49,239 bases of DNA from an uncultured Christiangramia sp. (GTDB taxonomy: Bacteria; Bacteroidota; Bacteroidia; Flavobacteriales; Flavobacteriaceae): contig NZ_CAJWRQ010000009.1 of assembly GCF_913046405.1 (NCBI RefSeq), forward strand, positions 1-49,239, given 5' to 3'. The position numbers and the translations under genes are program-made. Positions within the stretch are counted from its first letter, which is position 1. Each line of letters opens with the position of its first letter. Shown piece after piece: positions 32,321 to 40,435 of this stretch. A model generated the notes under the pieces. The model searched no databases, was not told where the DNA came from, and was given only the letters and a program-made list of their open reading frames with translations.

Positions 32321-33858
32321 TAAGCTGGTTGATGCGAATTCTTCAGCAGATCTGAAACAGTTTTTACAGGATTAAAGGTTTCCACGGGAACTTCTACAAA
32401 GATCGTATTCCAGCGTGCCATTCCTCCATTCCATAAACCAGGTCTCTCTAAAGCCTTCAACTCCTTACCGTCTTTTGTTTTATCTGCAATAAAACTCATG
32501 TCTTCATCTACATACTCATTAAGATCATAAGCTTCTCCCTTGTGGTCTTTGAGTCCGCAAACGATATCCACCGGATTAAAATGGGTAGCTTCACGCGCTG
32601 TTTTAGCCTGTTCCGGATTATTATTATCGATCTGTGCTCCTTCAATTATTTGCAGGGAAGTATTGCCGTCGCTGTCTTTCACAAGAAAAGGACCTCCGCC
32701 TGGTTCACCTTCGTTCTTTACCATCCCGCAAACACGCAATGGTCTACGAAGTTTGTGCTTCAGGTTTTCCACGAACATATCGCCGTCACTACCAGATTTT
32801 ACGAATAATTCATCGTTCAGAAATGTCTGGATCTCATCCAGTTTTTCATGCGATACATTTCCTTTGTCCAGGGTTTCAAGGTACTCATATACTTTAGTCT
32901 GAACCTTCAGCAGTTTTCCTCCCAGTAATTTCTTATGATCGGCTACCTGCTGAACTTTATCTTCAGTAACCACATTATCAATATTCTTTACAAATACGAT
33001 ATCGGCATCTAACTGATTCATGTTTTCGATAAGCGCGCCATGACCACCGGGTCTAAAGAACAAGGTATCCTCCTCTGTTCTAAATGGTTCAAATTCGCCA
33101 GTGACCGCAATGGTATCTGTTTTTGGATCCTGGTAAGAATAGTGGATCTCGAATTTTACCCCTGTAGATTTCTCTACACGTTCCCCAACATCATTCCACT
33201 CAGCTTCAAACTTCTCGCGATCTCCTTCAGCTACCGTAAAATGAACTCTGGCAACTCCATCTACAGTAATGTACTTTGCGGCTTCGAATAAATGTTCTTC
33301 AAAAGCAGTGGAAATATGAGTGTCATATTTATGAAATGGAACGAGGCCTTTTGGGAGATTGCTGAGATAGAGACCATCTTGATCCAGGATCGTGTGTACC
33401 AGAATGGAATGCTGATGATCGTGTGAAAGATCCTCATAGTCTGGATGGCTCTTTTTAGCTTTGTTCACCGCATGTTTATAGAAAGGCAATTTATCTACGT
33501 GATCAAAAAATCTTTGAAGATCTGCATCAGCTTTTTTATCAAGATAGTCTCTTAGCTCATCATTTTCCGGATCGAATTCTTCGGAAAAATTATGCAAAGC
33601 CTTGAACATTCTGGAAGCTGCACCAGATGCCGGTACGAACTTGAGAATACTGTATTTAGATTTTTCTGAATTGTAAAAATCTATCAATTCGTGTTTTTCA
33701 GTAGCTTCTATCCTGCTAATGCCTTTTCCTACCGTAGCAGCTTCGGTTATATTTACCTTGAGGTTACCACGTTTAAAAATGGCGATCTGGTCTTCTACTT
33801 CATCTTTGCTTATTCCTTTTTTCTCAATCTGAAGGATATCTTTTTCGTTAAAATTCAC
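32320..33858 (-). CDS. DUF4301 family protein
   Basis: A 512-residue cytoplasmic protein of DUF4301. The segment ILKFVPASGAASRMFKALH resembles a nucleotide-sugar-transferase-like phosphate-binding loop. FRPGGHGALIENMNQLDADI, CGMVKNEGEPGGGPF and ERPGLWNGGMARWNTIFVEV are conserved-looking blocks, consistent with a nucleotidyltransferase-type fold. No biochemical function is established to my knowledge. It is coupled to its neighbours on both sides: ATGA overlap with the NadR-like gene and TAATG with arfB. The context suggests cofactor or nucleotide metabolism. Confidence 0.82.
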   Translation of the reverse strand: MNFNEKDILQIEKKGISKDEVEDQIAIFKRGNLKVNITEAATVGKGISRIEATEKHELIDFYNSEKSKYSILKFVPASGAASRMFKALHNFSEEFDPENDELRDYLDKKADADLQRFFDHVDKLPFYKHAVNKAKKSHPDYEDLSHDHQHSILVHTILDQDGLYLSNLPKGLVPFHKYDTHISTAFEEHLFEAAKYITVDGVARVHFTVAEGDREKFEAEWNDVGERVEKSTGVKFEIHYSYQDPKTDTIAVTGEFEPFRTEEDTLFFRPGGHGALIENMNQLDADIVFVKNIDNVVTEDKVQQVADHKKLLGGKLLKVQTKVYEYLETLDKGNVSHEKLDEIQTFLNDELFVKSGSDGDMFVENLKHKLRRPLRVCGMVKNEGEPGGGPFLVKDSDGNTSLQIIEGAQIDNNNPEQAKTAREATHFNPVDIVCGLKDHKGEAYDLNEYVDEDMSFIADKTKDGKELKALERPGLWNGGMARWNTIFVEVPVETFNPVKTVSDLLKNSHQPA

Positions 33859-34427
33859 TGGTTATGAGTTTTTAATAGTTGGTCAATTTTTTTCACTGCG
33901 GAATTTAATCGGGTTTGCCGATCACCTTTCAGAATCATATAAGGTTTTTGATATTCATCGAGCGTTTGCTGAAATCTCTGAAACATTCCCTCACGGTCGT
34001 GAGGTTTATCCCTTAGATCATCTGGCGTCCACGGAACATCAATATACGTTAAAAAGTAGAGAGCGTATTCGTTGTTTAACGCATGTTTAAGAAGTTGAGG
34101 ATCTACGAAATTATCATAGTAAGCTTCAGAATAGACCTTTATCTCCAGTAGATCGGTATCACATATTAATAGCTTGTCTGCCTGTCCTGACTTCTCATTT
34201 TCCAGTTGCATCTGTCCACGGGCGATAGGTAATATATCCTGAGGCTCGCAAATTCTACGTTCGAGATCCCATACCTTCTGAAGATATTTCCGCATAAATT
34301 CTGGCACCAGCGGTTCAGAATAGTATTTAGACAGATCTTCTGAAAGCGTAGTTTTCCCAGTAGATTCTGGGCCGAACAGGACTATTTTCAGGCAGGACGA
34401 AGGTCGTTGCGCAAGTTTTTCTTCCAT
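33855..34427 (-). CDS. NadR-like ATPase / putative vitamin kinase
   Basis: A 190-residue P-loop protein with Walker A GPESTGKTT (about residues 19-27). Then come VPEFMRKYLQ, ARGQMQLENE, LLICDTDLLEIKVYSEAYY (Walker B-like) and DVPWTPDDLRDKPHDREGMF. This is the nicotinamide-riboside-kinase domain of NadR without its adenylyltransferase part. It likely phosphorylates the vitamin imported by the adjacent PnuC-type transporter: nicotinamide riboside if PnuC proper, or thiamine if the transporter is PnuT-like. The gene overlaps pnuC by 40 bases; no later start leaves the Walker A motif intact. Confidence 0.8.
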   Translation of the reverse strand: MEEKLAQRPSSCLKIVLFGPESTGKTTLSEDLSKYYSEPLVPEFMRKYLQKVWDLERRICEPQDILPIARGQMQLENEKSGQADKLLICDTDLLEIKVYSEAYYDNFVDPQLLKHALNNEYALYFLTYIDVPWTPDDLRDKPHDREGMFQRFQQTLDEYQKPYMILKGDRQTRLNSAVKKIDQLLKTHNQ

Positions 34428-35020
34428 GCTAGATAACCGTAAATGGCAATTATGGTAAATAAAAGATATTGTAAGCTGGTTAAAGTTAGCCCTTTATAAA
34501 AGTACAGCGGTACAGAAATAATATCTCCAATGATCCAGTAGATCCAGTTTTCGATTTTCTTTCTCGCCATAAGCCACATTCCCACGAAGAATATCGCGGT
34601 TGTGATCGTATCTACGTAAGCCGTCCAGTTATTCCATTTATCGAACCATTCATAGATCCCGAAAACAAAGAGCAGTGTTCCTGTAAAAATTACCACCGAA
34701 AGTATTTTTTCTTTTCTGGTGGTAGAAGTGATTGGCGTAAAGTGATCATCATCTACTTTCCTCGTCCATACATACCAGCCATAAATGCTCATGGAAAAAT
34801 AATAGGCATTGATCATCATATCCCCAAGCAATTCCCATTGCCAGAGTAGGTATACGAAGATCATCGTGCTTACGATACCGGTTGGATAAACCAGGATATT
34901 ATTTTGCTTGGAATACCAGACAGATAGAAAACCAAAGATCACGGCAATGATCTCCAGAATTATAAAAAGCGTAGGATAATCTGAATACTGACTAAACAGG
35001 TAATCAAAAATCGGCTGCAT
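34388..35020 (-). CDS. pnuC: PnuC-family vitamin transporter
   Basis: A 210-residue polytopic inner-membrane protein with about seven hydrophobic segments. It carries the PnuC hallmark stretches (VWYSKQNNILVYPTGIVST, NAYYFSMSIYGWYVWTRK, WIIGDIISVPLYFYKGL). Family members take up nicotinamide riboside, riboflavin or thiamine by facilitated diffusion, with trapping by a kinase. The upstream YkoF-like thiamine-binding gene (17-base overlap) makes the thiamine form (often called PnuT) plausible. The downstream kinase supplies the trapping step. Substrate is inferred, not shown. Confidence 0.87.
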   Translation of the reverse strand: MQPIFDYLFSQYSDYPTLFIILEIIAVIFGFLSVWYSKQNNILVYPTGIVSTMIFVYLLWQWELLGDMMINAYYFSMSIYGWYVWTRKVDDDHFTPITSTTRKEKILSVVIFTGTLLFVFGIYEWFDKWNNWTAYVDTITTAIFFVGMWLMARKKIENWIYWIIGDIISVPLYFYKGLTLTSLQYLLFTIIAIYGYLAWKKNLRNDLRPA

Positions 35021-35264
35021 ACTCGGAGCGATCAGATTTTACAATTTTCACGTACATGAGTCCACGGTCTATCGCTTCAAAGGCATTTTTGATCTCATTA
35101 TTGAGCAGACCCATAACCTCATCATAATCACCATATACCTGAGTACTTAGAGGGTTTTCTTTTACGGTGAGTCCGGAATCACGCATTTTTTTGATAAAAT
35201 TGATGATCGCCGGTTCGTAATCATCCTGAATTGGGGTTAGCGTAAGTTCTACTGAAATGTTCAT
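35004..35264 (-). CDS. YkoF/MTH1187-like thiamine-binding protein
   Basis: An 86-residue ferredoxin-like protein: MNISVELTLTPIQDDYEPAI, LTVKENPLSTQVYGDYDEVM and a final MYVKIVKSDRSEY. This matches the small thiamine-binding domain of YkoF/MTH1187. Those proteins bind thiamine or HMP in the cytoplasm. It is the first gene of the vitamin operon and overlaps pnuC by 17 bases. A perfect -7 element (TAACTTTG, 35289-35282 on the minus strand) lies 18 bases upstream. No TPP riboswitch precedes it. Confidence 0.78.
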   Translation of the reverse strand: MNISVELTLTPIQDDYEPAIINFIKKMRDSGLTVKENPLSTQVYGDYDEVMGLLNNEIKNAFEAIDRGLMYVKIVKSDRSEYAADF

Positions 35265-35281
35265 AATAGCGGTTTGTATTC

Positions 35282-35289
35282 CAAAGTTA
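35282..35289 (-). promoter_or_regulatory. promoter (-7) of the vitamin operon
   Basis: On the minus strand, TAACTTTG matches TAnnTTTG. The transcript would start within about ten bases of the ATG, leaving no room for a leader riboswitch. Confidence 0.5.
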
Positions 35290-35396
35290 GCTATTATCTG
35301 AAGTTTACTGAATGGTTGGCAGCTTAAATTTGATCAACACAGGGCTTTAGTCAATCGGCTAGAATAATCATGTTCAATTAAAAGGTGTCATCTGTA

Positions 35397-35420
35397 GTTG
35401 CACTGAGCCTGTCGAAGTGC
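35397..35420. repeat. CTGAGCCTGTCGAAG-type dispersed repeat, copy 1
   Basis: A 24-base unit, GTTGCACTGAGCCTGTCGAA then GTGC, with GCACT/AGTGC-type ends able to form a hairpin. An identical copy lies at 35496-35519. The flanks after both copies are also similar (CTTCTGAAGAA and CTTCAGAAGAA). The core matches a motif common as intergenic repeats in many bacterial genomes. It sits in a 326-base gap with no gene. Confidence 0.7.
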
Positions 35421-35495
35421 TGTCTTCTGAAGAAATGAAAAATTATAACCGGTGCACCAATACAAATTTAGATAGCATAAAATCTGAAACAAATT

Positions 35496-35519
35496 GTTGC
35501 ACTGAGCCTGTCGAAGTGC
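35496..35519. repeat. CTGAGCCTGTCGAAG-type dispersed repeat, copy 2
   Basis: Identical to the 24-base unit at 35397-35420, in the same orientation and offset by 99 bases. It lies 72 bases after the end of the GGGP synthase gene. Confidence 0.7.
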
Positions 35520-35590
35520 GATCTTCAGAAGAATTAAAAAACTGAAACAATCAATATTTTCCGAAGTTTCATTAATTCAAGAACGAAAGA

Positions 35591-36292
35591 CTATTTTTCA
35601 AAAGCAGTTCCCATGACCACCATTGTCGCACCAGATTTATAGGCATTGTGCATTTGCTGCTGCTTTCGAATACCTCCTCCAACAATTACGGGGATTTCGA
35701 GACTGGAAGACACCGCCTTAATTATTTCCGAAGAAACCGGGTATTCTGCGCCACTTCCAGCTTCAAGATAAATTAATTTCTTTCCCGAATACTGTCCTGC
35801 CAGCGCGGTATTTACAACAAGCTTTAGATCCTTCTGATTGATAGGAATGGTTTTACTTACTTTTTGAACTGAAGTTTCCCTGCCACCATCAATGAGAATA
35901 TAACCAGTAGGAATCACTTCAAGATCTGAACTTTTGATCTTCTCCACAGAGCGCACCTGTTGTTCGATTAGAAATTCAGGATTTCTCCCCGAGATCAAGC
36001 TTAGAAAAAGCAACGCATCTGCTTCCGAAGAGATCTGAGAAGAATCGCCAGGAAAAAGTATCACCGGAAGTCTGCTTACCAACTTGATAGCTGAGACCAC
36101 GGCACAGGTTCTCCCATGTTCCACCGTACTGCCTCCAACTAAAATATGGGTTGTTTCACAAGGCAGGTTTTGAAAAAAATCATCAACCTGTTGCTCATCA
36201 AATTTATCGGGATCTATCAGGATCGCAAGTAACTTTCTATTCTCTACAAAAGCTTGCTGTATATCCTGCAAATAGCTGAGTACTTCGTGCAT
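35591..36292 (-). CDS. geranylgeranylglyceryl phosphate synthase family protein
   Basis: A 233-residue TIM-barrel of the GGGPS/PcrB family: LLAILIDPDKFD (substrate-end Asp), HILVGGSTVEHG, VILFPGDSSQIS, KLIYLEAGSGAEYPV and VIVGGGIRKQQQ. Archaeal and bacterial members join a polyprenyl diphosphate to glycerol-1-phosphate by an ether bond. Bacteroidota carry group II enzymes whose lipid product in the cell is poorly known. The motifs for glycerol-1-phosphate binding look intact. It overlaps the phosphopantetheinyl transferase gene by one base and is co-translated with it. Confidence 0.9.
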   Translation of the reverse strand: MHEVLSYLQDIQQAFVENRKLLAILIDPDKFDEQQVDDFFQNLPCETTHILVGGSTVEHGRTCAVVSAIKLVSRLPVILFPGDSSQISSEADALLFLSLISGRNPEFLIEQQVRSVEKIKSSDLEVIPTGYILIDGGRETSVQKVSKTIPINQKDLKLVVNTALAGQYSGKKLIYLEAGSGAEYPVSSEIIKAVSSSLEIPVIVGGGIRKQQQMHNAYKSGATMVVMGTAFEK

Positions 36293-36936
36293 TACTTGTT
36301 GTTTACGGTAGAAGAAAGGGCATAAACACAGGTGAAATTCTCAAATTCGAGGAAATCGATATCATACCAGGAATCCAGTTCATGGTATCTCACATGAGCA
36401 GTAGTTTTGGAATCGTCGAAATCAAAGTCGGTCACATTGATATGCTGTAAAAAACCAACTCCAGGCCTGGCAATCAATTTATAAACAGATTCCTTGGCAC
36501 CCCAGACAATGGTAAGCTTCCGTATCAACGCGTCTTCATTCGCCAAGGTATGATATTCGTTAAGCGGAGTAAATTTGTTAGCGATCTTTAGAATCTTTTC
36601 CCGTTGCTTTTCAATATCAATCCCTACATCGCGATTACTAATAATGATCGCGGTGAAATTGAATGAATGAGTAATGGAAATATACCTGTCATCCCGAAGA
36701 TGGGGTTTCCCTATTTCGTCATAATAAAGATCATGATCTGTATACCCTGCCTCGGCCATCAAATGTCTAATGCTCATGAATCCACGACGGTGAATTTCAG
36801 ATTTCATATCGTCTACTCTTTTTTGACAATGTGCTGTAAGATCGATCCCTTTTGCGAGCCAATCAAAAGACTCTTCCACCTTCCAAATGAAGACTTTAGT
36901 ACGTTCATCAACTGTTATTGTTTTATAAAGAGGCAT
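36292..36936 (-). CDS. 4'-phosphopantetheinyl transferase superfamily protein
   Basis: A 214-residue Sfp-type protein with the magnesium-binding GIDIEKQRE (about residue 103) and the helix [10 protein letters not shown] (about 148). An upstream [11 protein letters not shown] corresponds to the SxSH motif. It transfers phosphopantetheine from CoA to carrier proteins. The carrier could be the fatty acid ACP or a secondary-metabolite synthase; nothing in the window decides this. It is the first gene of a two-gene unit with GGGPS and divergent from ahcY. Confidence 0.85.
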   Translation of the reverse strand: MPLYKTITVDERTKVFIWKVEESFDWLAKGIDLTAHCQKRVDDMKSEIHRRGFMSIRHLMAEAGYTDHDLYYDEIGKPHLRDDRYISITHSFNFTAIIISNRDVGIDIEKQREKILKIANKFTPLNEYHTLANEDALIRKLTIVWGAKESVYKLIARPGVGFLQHINVTDFDFDDSKTTAHVRYHELDSWYDIDFLEFENFTCVYALSSTVNNK

Positions 36937-36956
36937 ATATTTTCTAAGCTTTTCCT

Positions 36957-36964
36957 TATTTTTG
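36957..36964 (+). promoter_or_regulatory. ahcY promoter (-7)
   Basis: TATTTTTG, a perfect TAnnTTTG element, lies 36 bases before the ahcY ATG. No clear TTG is at the usual distance. Confidence 0.45.
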
Positions 36965-36999
36965 CGACATTAAAATTGCTAATATTCAAATATAATAAT

Positions 37000-38316
37000 A
37001 TGTCAACTAAAACAGTACCGTATACCGCCTATAAAGTCAAAGATATTGAGCTAGCCGAATACGGCCGCCTTGAAATTGAACTTGCTGAAGCTGAAATGCC
37101 GGGACTTATGGCATTACGTAAAGAGTTTGGGGAATCCAAGCCTTTAAAAGGTGCCAGAATTGCGGGTTGTTTACATATGACGATCCAGACTGCAGTTCTT
37201 ATCGAAACTTTGGTAGAACTAGGGGCAGATGTAACCTGGAGTTCATGTAATATATTTTCTACTCAGGATCATGCAGCCGCTGCTATTGCTGCTGCCGGTA
37301 TTCCTGTTTATGCATGGAAAGGAATGACTGAAGAGGAATTTAACTGGTGTATCGAACAAACACTTTTCTTTGGGGAAGATCGTAAGCCACTTAATATGAT
37401 TCTTGATGATGGTGGAGATCTTACCAATATGGTACTTGACGAATACCCTGAACTTGCTGAGGGAATTAAAGGACTTTCAGAAGAAACAACTACGGGTGTT
37501 CACAGATTATACGAGCGTATGAAAAATGGAACGCTTCCAATGCCGGCGATCAACGTAAACGATTCAGTAACCAAGTCAAAATTCGATAATAAATACGGTT
37601 GTCGTGAGAGTGCAGTAGATGCGATTCGTCGTGCTACAGATGTGATGCTAGCTGGTAAACGAGTTGTTGTTTGTGGGTATGGTGATGTTGGAAAAGGAAC
37701 AGCGCAATCTTTTAAAGGTGCTGGTTCTATTGTAACTGTTACTGAAATTGATCCAATTTGTGCATTACAGGCAGCAATGGATGGTTTTGAAGTGAAACAA
37801 CTGGAAACTGTTCTTCCGAAAGCAGATATCGTCATTACTACCACAGGAAATAAAGACATCGTACGTGGAGAGCATTTCGAGGCGATGAAAGACAAAACTA
37901 TCGTAGCGAACATTGGTCACTTTGATAACGAGATCGCTGTTGCCTGGTTAAATGAAAACCACGGAAGTTCTAAAGTAGAGATCAAACCACAGGTTGACAA
38001 ATACACTATCAACGGGAAAGATATCATTCTTCTTGCTGAAGGCCGTTTGGTGAATTTAGGTTGTGCAACTGGACATCCTAGTTTCGTGATGAGTAATTCT
38101 TTCACAAACCAGACCCTGGCACAGATGGAACTTTGGAATAATACAGATAAGTATAATAACGAAGTTTATATGTTACCTAAGCATCTTGATGAAAAAGTTG
38201 CCAAGCTTCACCTGGAAAGAATTGGAGTTGAACTAACTGAACTTAAACAGGATCAGGCAGAATATATTGGTGTAACGGTTGAAGGACCATACAAGCCAGA
38301 ATACTACAGGTACTAG
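37000..38316 (+). CDS. ahcY: adenosylhomocysteinase (S-adenosylhomocysteine hydrolase)
   Basis: A 438-residue protein. The conserved N-terminus ([20 protein letters not shown]), [20 protein letters not shown], the NAD-binding loop [17 protein letters not shown] and the C-terminal KPEYYRY are all intact. It splits S-adenosylhomocysteine into homocysteine and adenosine, keeping methylation running. The frame extends upstream to 36667, but that part is antisense to the phosphopantetheinyl transferase gene and lies before the promoter. The start is therefore the ATG at 37000 ([13 protein letters not shown]). Confidence 0.97.
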   Translation: MSTKTVPYTAYKVKDIELAEYGRLEIELAEAEMPGLMALRKEFGESKPLKGARIAGCLHMTIQTAVLIETLVELGADVTWSSCNIFSTQDHAAAAIAAAGIPVYAWKGMTEEEFNWCIEQTLFFGEDRKPLNMILDDGGDLTNMVLDEYPELAEGIKGLSEETTTGVHRLYERMKNGTLPMPAINVNDSVTKSKFDNKYGCRESAVDAIRRATDVMLAGKRVVVCGYGDVGKGTAQSFKGAGSIVTVTEIDPICALQAAMDGFEVKQLETVLPKADIVITTTGNKDIVRGEHFEAMKDKTIVANIGHFDNEIAVAWLNENHGSSKVEIKPQVDKYTINGKDIILLAEGRLVNLGCATGHPSFVMSNSFTNQTLAQMELWNNTDKYNNEVYMLPKHLDEKVAKLHLERIGVELTELKQDQAEYIGVTVEGPYKPEYYRY

Positions 38317-38340
38317 AAATTAACCACTTGTTGATTACAA

Positions 38341-38369
38341 AAGCCTCTGCCCTCGCAGAGGCTTTTTTT
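38341..38369 (+). terminator. terminator of ahcY
   Basis: GCCTCTGC (38343-38350) pairs with GCAGAGGC (38355-38362), followed by seven Ts, 25 bases after the ahcY stop. Confidence 0.9.
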
Positions 38370-38406
38370 GTTAATTCAGTTCATATTTTAATTTCAGTTT
38401 AACAAG

Positions 38407-38442
38407 CCTGAGTTAAAAAGCTTAATCCTGAGTTAAAAGCTT
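38407..38442. repeat. tandem direct repeat upstream of the propeller lipoprotein gene
   Basis: CCTGAGTTAAAAAGCTT (38407-38423) and CCTGAGTTAAAAGCTT (38427-38442) are the same site 20 bases apart, about two helical turns. They lie 65-100 bases before the ATG, where an activator or repressor could bind. Confidence 0.5.
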
Positions 38443-38506
38443 CTATTCAGAAAACCGGAGTTGGTATGTTTCGTAAGTATTCATGTAATCAATAAAAAAG
38501 TTACTT

Positions 38507-39526
38507 ATGAAAATTTTGAAAAAACCTTTATTATTTATAGCGATGTCCGCTATGTTGGGATTCACCTCATGTTCAGATGATGATGATGACATGACCGATG
38601 ATATCGTGGAGATGGATTCTGCAATGTTATATGCTACCACACATTCTGGATCTGTAGTACAGTACAATCTTGATGATGGTACTTCTTATACAGTAAATAC
38701 TTCTTCAACAGATGCTGAAGGAATTTTTTATGACGAAGATGACAGTTCTTTAATCGTAGCTTCCAGAGACCCTAAACAACTTCAGTATTATGGAGATGTT
38801 GATATGTGGGATGGATCTATGTCTACAGTATCTGCAGAGTTTATGAGCTCTAGTGATCTAATGAGCCCTAGAGATGTTGCTGTTAATGGTGACCTTATCG
38901 TAGTTGCAGATAATGCCGATGTTGATGGTGATGACACCACTGCCGATGGTAGATTTTATATCTATAGTAAAGAAGACAATGGTTTCACACTAAGAAACAC
39001 AGTAACCGTAGACTTTAAAGTTTGGGGTATCGAGTTTGTTGGAAATACATTGTACGCGATTGTAGATACTACAAATATGCTAGCTAGTTTCGACAACTTC
39101 CTGTCTAATAATACAGACGGAATGGTGAGCGCTACAAAAACTGTTATGGTAGAAGGAATCGTGAGAACTCATGGTTTAGACTATGATGGTGGGACGATGG
39201 TACTTACAGATATTGGAGATGCAGGATCTGATGCTGATGGTGGACTTCATGTAATTACTGACTTTGACAGTAAATTTAATAATACAATGGATGCTGCAAC
39301 TTTAGGTCTTTCAGATCAAATGAGAATTTCTGGAGCAGCTACTTTATTGGGTAACCCGGTAAATGTTGCTTACGATGCAGATTCTGATATGATCTATGTT
39401 GCTGAACTTGCTAATGGTGGTGGTAGAGTACTAGCTTTTGATGATGCATCAAATGCAAGCGGAAATGCAACTCCAGCTGTGAATAATATGCTTTCTGGAG
39501 TATCTGCAGTATATTTTGAAGACTAA
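38507..39526 (+). CDS. beta-propeller-like lipoprotein, unknown function
   Basis: A 339-residue protein with a lipoprotein signal (lipobox GFTSC at about residue 22) and an Asp-rich spacer (SDDDDDMTDD). Repeated strand-turn units follow, such as GSVVQYNLDDG, SPRDVAVNGDLIVVADN, VWGIEFVGNTLYAIVDTT and NVAYDADSDMIYVAELANGG. This pattern is typical of NHL/YVTN-like propellers. The high Asp content suggests calcium-compatible loops. It is probably surface- or periplasm-exposed. The function is unknown. It is monocistronic, flanked by terminators on both sides. Confidence 0.78.
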   Translation: MKILKKPLLFIAMSAMLGFTSCSDDDDDMTDDIVEMDSAMLYATTHSGSVVQYNLDDGTSYTVNTSSTDAEGIFYDEDDSSLIVASRDPKQLQYYGDVDMWDGSMSTVSAEFMSSSDLMSPRDVAVNGDLIVVADNADVDGDDTTADGRFYIYSKEDNGFTLRNTVTVDFKVWGIEFVGNTLYAIVDTTNMLASFDNFLSNNTDGMVSATKTVMVEGIVRTHGLDYDGGTMVLTDIGDAGSDADGGLHVITDFDSKFNNTMDAATLGLSDQMRISGAATLLGNPVNVAYDADSDMIYVAELANGGGRVLAFDDASNASGNATPAVNNMLSGVSAVYFED

Positions 39527-39545
39527 TTTAGTTTTTTAGTTTCAA

Positions 39546-39580
39546 AAGAAAAGCCCGGTCGTATGACCGGGCTTTTTGTT
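39546..39580. terminator. bidirectional terminator
   Basis: AAGCCCGGTC (39551-39560) pairs perfectly with GACCGGGCTT (39565-39574), with T-rich sequence on either strand. It separates two convergent lipoprotein genes. Confidence 0.88.
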
Positions 39581-39595
39581 TTCAATTCCGAATGA

Positions 39596-40003
39596 TCACT
39601 CAGGAATCACTACCGCAGTTTCTTCAGAAAGTACGTTCTGGCCATTTAACCAGTCCTGGAAACCTGCTTCTCCCATACGGGCTTTCATTGCTTTAGTGCT
39701 TACAGCAGTACCTTCTACAGTCACTCCCGAAACGAAAGGATAGCTGGTGTATCTTACCACACCATCAATTAGCATGTCATACTCAGGACCTGCTTCTTCC
39801 AAAGCTTCATCCATAGCATCTTTAATATTCCATCCAATTCCTAGAAAATAAGATTTTTTACCCTCAGTTTTTACACCCTGAGCTCTATCGATGTCAAGAT
39901 TTACATTTTTTGAACTAATTACGGTAAAGTCAACCAGTCTAAAAGAGCAACTGGACAATGTCATTGCAGCGATGGCAATGATTAGTAAAGATTTAAACTT
40001 CAT
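39596..40003 (-). CDS. small lipoprotein, unknown function
   Basis: A 135-residue protein with a lipoprotein signal (KSLLIIAIAAMTLSSCSF, Cys at about 19). The mature part contains FTVISSKNVNLDIDRAQGV, FLGIGWNIKDAMDEALEEAG, YDMLIDGVVRYTSYPFVSGV and a variable tail. It looks like a compact alpha/beta periplasmic domain of the type found in many short Bacteroidota lipoproteins. No function is known. A one-mismatch -7 element (TATCTTCG, minus strand 40068-40061) lies upstream. Confidence 0.72.
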   Translation of the reverse strand: MKFKSLLIIAIAAMTLSSCSFRLVDFTVISSKNVNLDIDRAQGVKTEGKKSYFLGIGWNIKDAMDEALEEAGPEYDMLIDGVVRYTSYPFVSGVTVEGTAVSTKAMKARMGEAGFQDWLNGQNVLSEETAVVIPE

Positions 40004-40117
40004 TTGGTTAGATTAAGTGTTTCCCCTACTCTCAGGATTTTCGGGTTCCTCCATACAAACGAAGATAGTATTTTTTATTTTATGTCTAAGAGTTAATTTT
40101 CTATTTTCTGAAAGCGC

Positions 40118-40351
40118 TTAATTTAAGGATAGATTAAATTTTCTCATCATTTTATAGATACAACGAAAGACGGGTTTGGTCGCTTTATCTGCACCTGAAT
40201 TATCAAATCTGAATTTTATAATTTTTGATCCCGGCTCTTCTGAAGGATTGCGAAATCCGGTGCCATCCAGAACAAACCTGGTTTTTTCAGAAAAGATAAA
40301 ATCTGTAGCATATTTTTTTATGAGTCCGCGTTTTCCTGAAGATCCTTTCAT
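40118..40351 (-). CDS. possible small basic protein
   Basis: A 77-residue frame starting MKGSSGKRGLIKKYATDFIF and continuing TRFVLDGTGFRNPSEEPGS, then FRFDNSGADKATKPVFRCIY. Amino-acid composition and codon choice look more like a gene than its antisense frame does. No family is recognised. It sits between the lipoprotein and the HNH gene, at the edge of the AT-rich accessory block, so it could also be a gene remnant. Confidence 0.35.
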   Translation of the reverse strand: MKGSSGKRGLIKKYATDFIFSEKTRFVLDGTGFRNPSEEPGSKIIKFRFDNSGADKATKPVFRCIYKMMRKFNLSLN

Positions 40352-40435
40352 AATCCTGGGTATTAATGAATTATTAAGTTACGAAAAAAATAGATTGATT
40401 ATAATCTCGATCAAATTTTTACGAAATATCGGTTG

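Noticed and set aside
35265-35590. A second TPP riboswitch before the YkoF/PnuC operon
   Set aside because: I looked for CTGAGA and the GAACCTG/TAATGC blocks on both strands and found none; the promoter leaves almost no leader.
36667-36999. A 111-residue N-terminal extension of AhcY
   Set aside because: It is antisense to the phosphopantetheinyl transferase gene, lies mostly upstream of the promoter at 36957, and is not part of any AhcY I know.
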